Assembly: GCA_937128785.1 (NCBI GenBank)
Contig: CAKZMS010000244.1
Location: 1 to 9,722 of the forward strand
Length of the DNA: 9,722 nucleotides
Origin: an uncultured Opitutaceae bacterium
GTDB lineage: Bacteria > Verrucomicrobiota > Verrucomicrobiia > Opitutales > Opitutaceae
Direction of reading: 5' to 3'
The notes under the pieces are model-generated. The model was not told where the DNA came from and did no database searches. It saw nothing but the letters and a program-made list of their open reading frames with translations. The stretch's first letter is position 1; each line of letters begins with the position of its first letter. A program made the position numbers and the translations under genes. Of this stretch, positions 1 through 7,238 are shown one piece after another.

Positions 1-1807
<1,807 letters not shown>

Positions 1808-1886
1808 GGCGTAAGCTCAGCAGACGCTTGGAATGGCCCTCGACGTGCGCAAGCCGTAACTCCTCGGCAGGGCGCTTATCCTGAAA

Positions 1887-3140
1887 CTAATCCAATTCCG
1901 CCTCGGTGATGCCCAGGGTGCGGGCCGCGGCCGCGCGGTCGCCCTGACAGGCTCGCAAAACCTTGGCGATATAGCCCCGTTTTTGCTCGGCAAGATGATC
2001 GGCGAGGGACGGCCAACTGCCCGAGCCCTTGAGTTTTTCCGGCAAATGCTCCTCTCCCACCATGCGGGTTTCGGTCGCCACCGCGATTTGGGTCACGACC
2101 TGATTGAGCTCCAAAACGTTTCCCGGCCACCGGTATTCCGACATCAGCCTCAGGGCTGCCGGCGAAAACTCGATCAGTTTGGCGTCAAAATGGGGATTCG
2201 CGCAGGTCGCGAGGATGCTCTTGATGATCTCGGACAGGTCTTCGATTCGATGCTGGAGCGAAGGCACCGTAACCGGCAGGGAGGCGACCCGGTAGAACAG
2301 TTCGTCGTGGAATGTGCCCTCGTCGGTGCGGAGCTCAAGGTCCTCGCTGGTGGTGCAAATCAACCGGAATCGATGGGCGTTGTTGCGCAGCACGCTGACC
2401 AGCTCTTTTTGCATCTCCAGCGGAAGCGTTTCGAGTTTTTCGAGCAATAGCGTCCCCCCGGCCGCTTCATTGACCCAATCGCCCCCCTCGCCACTCTCGC
2501 CGAGCAGACCTTTCGCAAATTTCTCCTCGGAGCTCAGGGAGCAATCAATCCGCACCATCTCCTTGCCGTCCTCCGCCACACTTTCGTGCAGGATCTCCGC
2601 GATGGTGTCCCGCCCCGTGCCGGGCTGGCCCTGCAGTAACACCGGGGTGCGGGCACCGGCCAGACGCTGCACCTGTCCCCGCAGTTTCACAATCTTGGCG
2701 CTCCGGCCGACCAACCGACTTTCCAAATCAGCCGATTCGATCACCGCGCCGGAGGATTGAGCCCGGTTTACCTGATATTCGCGGTATTCGATTCCGCGTT
2801 TCAATGTGCCAATCAGTTCGTCGACCCGGAAAGGTTTCTGGAGATAATCAAAGGCGCCAAATTTGAGCGCCTGGATCGCACTCTCGGTGGAAGCGTAAGC
2901 CGTCATGATAATCACCACGGCGTTGGCATCATACTCTTTGAGTTGCTTGAGCAAGGTGATGCCGTCCACGGGCTTCATATCAATATCGGCCAGGACGATA
3001 TCGAATTTCTCCTCCTTGTAGCGCGCCAACCCGGCCCCGCCATCAGTCGCAAACGAGGTTGCGTAACCGGTGGGTTGAATAACGGCCTCCAACATCTCGT
3101 GGATGGAGAGCAGGTCGTCGACGATGAGAACGGAAGGCAT
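1887..3140 (-). CDS. Response regulator with degenerate NtrC-type AAA+ domain and clipped Fis-type HTH
   Basis: A 417-residue cytoplasmic regulator. The receiver domain (1-~120) is intact: acidic pair D8-D9, phospho-acceptor D52 in LADIDMKPVDG, T80 and K102, so phosphorylation by a histidine kinase is expected. A central domain (~140-370) aligns with the sigma-54 activator AAA+ family but its key residues are lost. Walker A reads GQPGTGRD (171-178, K to R) and Walker B reads GGTLLLEKLE (228-237, D-E to E-K). The GAFTGA loop is absent (LLGESGEGGDW at 212-222), and VREL of the sensor-2 region has become VLEL. The C-terminus has the first helix of a Fis-type HTH (GDRAAAARTLGI), then ends with TEAELD, before most of the recognition helix. 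It follows pilC by 63 bp on the same strand, suggesting a pilus or secretion role (PilR-like position). ATP hydrolysis and sigma-54 activation are unlikely; it could act by dimer switching or protein contact. Receiver assignment is firm; target and DNA binding are unknown. The ATG start has no clear Shine-Dalgarno site. Confidence 0.92.
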   Translation of the reverse strand: MPSVLIVDDLLSIHEMLEAVIQPTGYATSFATDGGAGLARYKEEKFDIVLADIDMKPVDGITLLKQLKEYDANAVVIIMTAYASTESAIQALKFGAFDYLQKPFRVDELIGTLKRGIEYREYQVNRAQSSGAVIESADLESRLVGRSAKIVKLRGQVQRLAGARTPVLLQGQPGTGRDTIAEILHESVAEDGKEMVRIDCSLSSEEKFAKGLLGESGEGGDWVNEAAGGTLLLEKLETLPLEMQKELVSVLRNNAHRFRLICTTSEDLELRTDEGTFHDELFYRVASLPVTVPSLQHRIEDLSEIIKSILATCANPHFDAKLIEFSPAALRLMSEYRWPGNVLELNQVVTQIAVATETRMVGEEHLPEKLKGSGSWPSLADHLAEQKRGYIAKVLRACQGDRAAAARTLGITEAELD

Positions 3141-3203
3141 GGACGGAATTATTCAGCCGCCACGGCGGTGGGGCGGAATGGGCAGGGAGTCGTATCCTTG
3201 GCT

Positions 3204-4406
3204 CTATTGCAAGCCACCGGCCACCGCACCCAGCTGGAAGATCGGCAGGAACATCGCCATGACGATACCGCCCACAACCACACCGAGGAACACGATCAAC
3301 ATCGGTTCGATCAGAGAGGTAAGCGCGGCCACCGTGGCTTCAGCCTCGGCGTCGTAGAAATCAGCGATCTTGTTCATCATGCCATCGACGTTACCCGTCG
3401 ATTCACCGGCCTTGACCATGTGCTTCATCATCGGCGGGAAGAAGGTGTTGGAGGCAAGCACTTCGGAGACTTGGCCACCTTGACTGACGTGCTTGGCAAT
3501 TTCGAGACAGGCTCCCTCGATCTGCACCTTGTTGGAGGCGGAGGAAACGATTTCCAAGGTCCGCAGGATCGGCACCCCCGAACGCACGAGGGTCGCGTAA
3601 GTGCGGCAGAAACGGGACAGCGCGATCTTGTGGATCAGGTTACCAAAGATCGGCGCCTTAACCAGCACCCGGTCTTTGATGTCCCGGCCCTTGGGTGTGG
3701 CGATGATCTTTTTGAAGATGAACCACATCACCACACAACCAGCGATGATATGGAGGATGTAGGCCTTCAGGAAGTCGGACAGATCGATCAGGAACTGGGT
3801 CGGCGCCGGGAGTTTCGCGCCAAAGTCCGCGAACATGTCGGCAAAAACCGGGATCACGAAAATGAGCAGCACGTTCACAAGGGCGACGGCCAAACCGATC
3901 ACCGCGATCGGATAGGTCATGGCCGACTTTACCTTTTTGGTGAGTCGAACACTGGATTCGAAATACTCGGCCACCTTGCCCAGAATTTCCGAAAGCGCAC
4001 CGGAAGCTTCACCGGCCTCCACCATGGAGATGAAGAGCGTGTTGAAGGCCCGGGGGAATTTCTTGACCGAATCGGAGAACGAATTACCCGAGGAGATCTC
4101 GGCCCGCACATCGCGAATCACGATCCGAAAAACCTGATCCTCCGTCTGGTCCTGCAGGGCTTCGAGACACTGCACCAAGGGCAGACCGGCCGTGAGCAGC
4201 GAACACAGCTGTTGGGTGAAGATCGCAAGCTCCTCAAGAGGGAGCTTATACTTCTTGGATTTCTTTTCGTAAGCCTTCTGCTTGGCCAACTGTTGCGAGG
4301 CCCAGAAATTCGACTGCTTCGACTTTCCGCCGGCCGCTTTTTTCTTTCCGGCCTTTCCTTTCGAGCCACCTGAGATAATCGCCATGCCCGCAGAGAAAAG
4401 GGTCAT
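3204..4406 (-). CDS. pilC: Type IV pilus / type II secretion inner-membrane platform protein PilC (GspF family)
   Basis: PilC/GspF is the polytopic inner-membrane platform that couples the cytoplasmic PilB/PilT-type ATPases to pilin polymerisation. The 400-residue frame has two GspF domains. The first (~58-180) contains FTQQLCSLLTAGLPLVQCLE and VEAGEASGALSEIL; the second contains RFCRTYATLVRSGVPILRTL and MVKAGESTGNVDGMM. Three strongly hydrophobic segments are visible, at ~163-190, ~214-235 and near the C-terminus (LIEPMLIVFLGVVVGGIVMA), which matches the family layout and length. The N-terminus before ~55 is unusual: Lys/Gly/Ser-rich and positively charged. Two starts are possible: ATG at 4404-4406 (used here, preceded by a purine-rich GGTGGG) or ATG at 4383-4385 (MAIISGG), which would give 393 residues. 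No pilB, pilT or pilin gene is in the window. The downstream partner is the receiver-domain regulator, 63 bp away. The gap upstream to the tRNA (4407-4550) must hold its promoter, but I see no convincing boxes. Confidence 0.93.
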   Translation of the reverse strand: MTLFSAGMAIISGGSKGKAGKKKAAGGKSKQSNFWASQQLAKQKAYEKKSKKYKLPLEELAIFTQQLCSLLTAGLPLVQCLEALQDQTEDQVFRIVIRDVRAEISSGNSFSDSVKKFPRAFNTLFISMVEAGEASGALSEILGKVAEYFESSVRLTKKVKSAMTYPIAVIGLAVALVNVLLIFVIPVFADMFADFGAKLPAPTQFLIDLSDFLKAYILHIIAGCVVMWFIFKKIIATPKGRDIKDRVLVKAPIFGNLIHKIALSRFCRTYATLVRSGVPILRTLEIVSSASNKVQIEGACLEIAKHVSQGGQVSEVLASNTFFPPMMKHMVKAGESTGNVDGMMNKIADFYDAEAEATVAALTSLIEPMLIVFLGVVVGGIVMAMFLPIFQLGAVAGGLQ

Positions 4407-4550
4407 ATCCCACCCGGCAACTCCATTCCCTATGCCGATTTAGCAATAATTTGTGAAACGGGGGGGATGATTTTTCATGGAGTGACCGACGAAAATACCT
4501 GCTAAGGCAGGCTTGACGCCCCGCCCTGCTCCCCGTTGCTTCGCCTCCCT

Positions 4551-4624
4551 GCGCCTGTAGTTTAGTGGTAAAACCTCTGTCTTCCACACAGATGTCGTCG
4601 GTTCGATTCCGTCCAGGCGCACCA
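4551..4624 (+). tRNA. tRNA-Gly (anticodon UCC), CCA encoded
   Basis: This folds as a cloverleaf. The acceptor stem GCGCCTG (4551-4557) pairs with CAGGCGC (4614-4620). The D-stem GTTT/AAAC closes the loop AGTGGTA, and the anticodon stem TCTGT/ACAGA holds loop CTTCCAC with anticodon TCC at 4583-4585, decoding GGA (and GGG by wobble). The T-loop TTCGATT is at 4602-4608. The discriminator base is A4621, followed by encoded CCA (4622-4624). One pair in the T-stem (GTCGG with CCGTC) is a T-T mismatch. The D-arm sequence is typical of bacterial tRNA-Gly(UCC). It stands alone on the plus strand, 58 bp before rsmE and divergent from pilC. A short T run (4625-4629) follows directly, without a good terminator hairpin. 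A possible -35 box TTGACG lies at 4513-4518, but no good -10 goes with it. Confidence 0.95.
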
Positions 4625-4682
4625 TTTTTCACCGAACCTTTGGTGGCACGGGCCGAATAAATGACATCCCGGACTGCATCCC

Positions 4683-5414
4683 GTGAACATCGTTCTGTTT
4701 GAAAAATCCGAAGTGGCCGTTCCGCTTCCGCGAACGGACCATCGGGCGGAACATATCCTGAGGGTCCTGCGGAGGTCCGCAGGTGATGACTTTGATGTCG
4801 GTATGATCAATGGTCCCCGGGGTAAAGCCACCTTGCGGGCGACCACCCCCAGCCATCTCGAACTCGGCTTTGCTTGGGCCAAACCCCACGCTGCCCCCGC
4901 TTGCACGGCACTGGCTGTAGGCTTTCCCCGCCCGCAAACCGCCCGGGACATCCTGCGCGACGCCACCTCACTCGGGGCCACCGAGCTGTCCTTTGTCAGA
5001 ACCCACCGCAGCGATGCGAATTACGCCAAGAGCTCCCTATGGCAGAACAACGAGTGGCGTCGGCACCTGATCACCGGCGCGGCCCAAGCGTTTGATACCT
5101 TTGTTCCGCCGACGAACTGGCACCAATCCCTCGCGGAGTCGCTGACAGCGTGGCAGTCAACGGGCCATCAACTCATCGCGTTGGACGTCTATGGCGACCA
5201 TCCTCACTTGGGCAGCTGGACCCTGCCCAGAGCCGCTCAAAGTTGCGCGCTGCTGATCGGTCCCGAGCGGGGGTGGGACGCCGCTGATCGCATCGTTTTA
5301 AAGGCGGCCGGCGTGACTTGGTTCAACCTAGGGCCACGGGTCCTGCGCACCGAAACCGCTGTGGTTTCCGGGCTGACGTTGATCAACGCGGCCCGGGCTC
5401 GAAGCGGAAAATAG
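4683..5414 (+). CDS. rsmE: 16S rRNA (uracil-1498-N3)-methyltransferase RsmE
   Basis: RsmE methylates N3 of U1498 in helix 44 of 16S rRNA, near the decoding site, using S-adenosylmethionine. The 243-residue product has the normal family length. An N-terminal PUA-like RNA-binding part (1-~70) shows the family pattern HILRVLRRSAGDDFDVGMIN followed by PRGKA. The C-terminal SPOUT methyltransferase domain carries the SAM-binding trefoil-knot motifs IGPERGW (192-198; usual form GPEGGF/W) and LGPRVLRTETAVVSGL (216-231), the diagnostic signature of the family. The start is GTG at 4683-4685. An ATG at 4661 is out of frame, and no in-frame alternative keeps the conserved N-terminus. No Shine-Dalgarno motif is apparent. 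Its 3' end overlaps the 3' end of convergent rsmD by 32 bp. The SPOUT identification is firm. Confidence 0.95.
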   Translation: MNIVLFEKSEVAVPLPRTDHRAEHILRVLRRSAGDDFDVGMINGPRGKATLRATTPSHLELGFAWAKPHAAPACTALAVGFPRPQTARDILRDATSLGATELSFVRTHRSDANYAKSSLWQNNEWRRHLITGAAQAFDTFVPPTNWHQSLAESLTAWQSTGHQLIALDVYGDHPHLGSWTLPRAAQSCALLIGPERGWDAADRIVLKAAGVTWFNLGPRVLRTETAVVSGLTLINAARARSGK

Positions 5415-5961
5415 CCGCGGTCGGCTGCCCCTTGCCCTTACCCAACCGCTTGACCAGTTCCCACCCCTTGGGGAAAACCGTCATATCCCCGGGCAATTCG
5501 AAGATCACCCGGGGGTCATCTCGACGGCGCAGCAGTTTGCGCAAACCTTGAAAAAGCTTGGGCGCCACTTTCTCGATCATCGGATACGGCGGATCAATGA
5601 ACACCAAGTCAGGTGGTTCGAGCTCATCAATCCAAGGCACGCCGGTGGCATCGCCGCAGCGTACCATGAGCCCCGACTCATCTCGCTCCATACTGACACA
5701 GACGGAAGCAATGTTGCGGCGCAGCAATTCAAAGGTCGCCCGATTCTTCTCGACCCACATGCCCCCTGAAGCCCCGCGACTGATCGCTTCCAATCCGTAG
5801 GAACCCGTGCCGGCAAACAAATCGAGAAAACGCGAGCCATCGACGCGGCTTCCCAAGCTGGAGAAAACCGCTTGGCGCAAACTGTCGGTCGCGGGACGCA
5901 CCGCATCTCCCTTGGGCGTTGCCAGGTGAATTCCACGAGCTTGACCACCACTGATTCGCAT
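5383..5961 (-). CDS. rsmD: 16S rRNA (guanine-966-N2)-methyltransferase RsmD
   Basis: RsmD transfers a methyl group from S-adenosylmethionine to N2 of G966 in 16S rRNA, acting on assembled 30S particles near the P-site. The 192-residue protein has the Rossmann-fold class I features of the family: start MRISGGQARGIHL, RPATDSLRQAVFSSL (22-36; normally RPT-D-RE-LFN-L), SAM-binding DLFAGTGSYGLEA (47-59), acidic E71 at the end of strand 2, and catalytic DPPYP (123-127). I chose ATG at 5959-5961 because MRI-GG is the usual N-terminus of the family. A TTG at 5971-5973 would add MAAR. No Shine-Dalgarno site helps decide. It converges on rsmE with a 32-bp overlap of coding ends and is divergent from the metallo-hydrolase gene (151-bp gap). 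It ends in TGA, showing that TGA is a working stop here. Confidence 0.95.
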   Translation of the reverse strand: MRISGGQARGIHLATPKGDAVRPATDSLRQAVFSSLGSRVDGSRFLDLFAGTGSYGLEAISRGASGGMWVEKNRATFELLRRNIASVCVSMERDESGLMVRCGDATGVPWIDELEPPDLVFIDPPYPMIEKVAPKLFQGLRKLLRRRDDPRVIFELPGDMTVFPKGWELVKRLGKGKGQPTAAIFRFEPGPR

Positions 5962-6112
5962 ACGCGCAGCCAAATGAGCGGCGCGCGCTTGGCAAACGTG
6001 AATAGCAGGTCAATTCACCGGCCCGTTCGACTCGAAGCTTCACCCTCGCGGTTGAATCTCCCAATCTTCGCTCGTCGCAGTCGTCGATCCCTCGGCTCGA
6101 ACCGTAGGTGCC

Positions 6113-7090
6113 ATGCCCCGATCATCGAAGTTCCCCAAATCCAACCACTGCGACGGACGGGTGTTTTTTAATCCCGGCGTGCATATAAATCGGACGTGGT
6201 GGAACGTTTGGCAGTGGCGCCGATCCTCCACCCCCGCACCCTGGCCGGAAGCGGTCGAGATCACCCCCCCTCCGCTGCCTCCGGCCCCGCTGGACGGCAC
6301 CATCACGGCCACATGGATCAACCACGCGACCACCCTACTCCAGACCCGCCACGCCAACATCCTGACCGACCCGGTTTTCAGCCAACGGGCCAGCCCGGTA
6401 CAATGGGCGGGACCGCTGAGGGTGCATCCTCCCGGTGTCCAGATCGAGGATCTGCGGGATATTCATGTGATCCTGCTCAGCCACGATCATTACGACCACT
6501 GCGATACCCACGCTCTGCGGCATTTTGCCCAGCGCCCCCATCCCCCCATTGTAGTGGCTCCCCTGGGTAACGATGACATCCTGCGCCGATGTGGATTTCC
6601 CGAGGACCGCATCATCACCCTCGACTGGTGGGAGGCCCATGAGTTCGCCCCGGGATTCCATGTCCGCGCCACCCCTGCCCGGCACTGGAGCAATCGGGTT
6701 TCCGGCGGCCGCAACCGCCGCTTGTGGGCGGGCTTTTTCATCCATGCCGGCGGCCGCACCGTATATTTTGCCGGTGATTCCGCCTGGGACCTTCCCATGT
6801 TCGACGAGATCGGCGCCCGGTGCGGCGAGCCTGATTTGGCTCTGCTCCCCATCGGGGCCTACGAACCGCGATGGTTCATGTCCGCTCAACACTGCAATCC
6901 GGCGGAGGCGGTCATGATACACCAAGCCGTGGGAGCCATGCGTTCGCTCGGGGTGCATTGGGGAACCTTTCAACTCACTGATGAGGGCCGGGATGATCCC
7001 CTGTCCGCGCTGGCCACCGCCAAGGCCGAAGCCGGGTTGGCTGACGAGGAATTCATCACCCTCGCTCCCGGTGAATCCTTGTCCGTTTAA
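6113..7090 (+). CDS. MBL-fold metallo-hydrolase, NAPE-PLD/RomA-like
   Basis: A 325-residue metallo-beta-lactamase-fold hydrolase, probably cytoplasmic as no signal peptide or membrane segment is visible. Zinc ligands of the family can be read off: WINHATTLL (68-76), then HDHYDH (H124, H126, D128, H129), the third-site His in PARHWSNR (H191), GDSAWD (D222) and HWGTF (H282). The stretch GAYEPRWFMSAQHCNPAEAV is characteristic of the branch containing mammalian NAPE-phospholipase D, bacterial RomA and UlaG-like lactonases. This branch acts on phosphodiester or lactone bonds, but the substrate of this member cannot be told from sequence. In NAPE-PLD relatives the substrates are N-acyl phosphatidylethanolamines. 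The N-terminal ~40 residues (RVFFNPGV, WWNVWQWRR) resemble the start of RomA-type proteins and support the ATG at 6113. A weak AGGTG sits 2 bp before the ATG. The gene is divergent from rsmD and ends 148 bp before the repeat-protein gene. Confidence 0.92.
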   Translation: MPRSSKFPKSNHCDGRVFFNPGVHINRTWWNVWQWRRSSTPAPWPEAVEITPPPLPPAPLDGTITATWINHATTLLQTRHANILTDPVFSQRASPVQWAGPLRVHPPGVQIEDLRDIHVILLSHDHYDHCDTHALRHFAQRPHPPIVVAPLGNDDILRRCGFPEDRIITLDWWEAHEFAPGFHVRATPARHWSNRVSGGRNRRLWAGFFIHAGGRTVYFAGDSAWDLPMFDEIGARCGEPDLALLPIGAYEPRWFMSAQHCNPAEAVMIHQAVGAMRSLGVHWGTFQLTDEGRDDPLSALATAKAEAGLADEEFITLAPGESLSV

Positions 7091-7102
7091 TTTACCGTCC
7101 AA

Positions 7103-7117
7103 CGGCGAAATTCGCCG
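7103..7117 (+). terminator. Short hairpin after the MBL-hydrolase gene, possible weak terminator
   Basis: CGGCG and CGCCG can pair around the loop AAATT, 12 bp after the TAA of the hydrolase gene. No T run follows, so it is not a standard intrinsic terminator; it may only protect the 3' end. A second pair of arms, TACCGTC (7093-7099) and GACGGTA (7139-7145), encloses it and could extend the fold. Confidence 0.25.
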
Positions 7118-7162
7118 GTGCCCAATCAAAAGTGGACAGACGGTAGAACCCCGGGAATTTTC

Positions 7163-7171
7163 TGCTATAGT
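7163..7171 (+). promoter_or_regulatory. Extended -10 promoter for the repeat protein-mlaE operon
   Basis: TGCTATAGT fits the extended -10 form TGnTATAAT with one mismatch. No good -35 box is present at the 16-18 bp spacing (GTAGAA or nearby), which is usual for extended -10 promoters. The start point would fall near 7178, leaving a leader of about 60 bases before the ATG at 7239. It is the best promoter-like sequence in the window. Confidence 0.5.
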
Positions 7172-7184
7172 TAGGCTCCTAACT
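7169..7184. promoter_or_regulatory. Perfect 7+7 dyad over the -10 and start site, candidate operator
   Basis: AGTTAGG-CT-CCTAACT is a perfect inverted repeat with 7-bp arms and a 2-bp centre. It overlaps the last bases of the -10 box and the predicted transcription start, where a dimeric repressor would block RNA polymerase. The TTAGG/CCTAA half-sites recall those of DtxR/IdeR-type metal repressors, but spacing and length differ, so the regulator is unknown. No regulator gene lies next to it. Confidence 0.35.
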
Positions 7185-7238
7185 TAATCTTAGTCCCCTT
7201 GACCACGGGACAGCTCATCTTCCTTCCACACCAGCATC

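Noticed and set aside
2757..4373. Long plus-strand open frame of 538 codons opposite pilC and the regulator
   Set aside because: It is rich in His, Asp, Gly and Arg with no recognisable domain and lies fully antisense to two well-supported genes. It is a by-product of GC-rich codon use.
4494..4514. Small inverted repeat CCTGC-TAAG-GCAGG before the tRNA
   Set aside because: The stem is only 5 bp, has no T run and no clear link to a promoter; it could easily be chance.
4407..4550. Possible sigma-54 promoter before pilC (TTTCAC...TTGCTA on the minus strand)
   Set aside because: The essential GG of the -24 element is missing and the rest is only a partial match.
4246..4632. Minus-strand frames reading across the tRNA (products with GRNRTDD or DGIEPTTSVWKTEV)
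   Set aside because: These are translations of the antisense strand of the tRNA-Gly gene, a well-known source of spurious hypothetical proteins.
6335..7129. Minus-strand frame of 264 codons opposite the MBL hydrolase
   Set aside because: The plus strand has clear zinc-ligand motifs; the antisense product has none.
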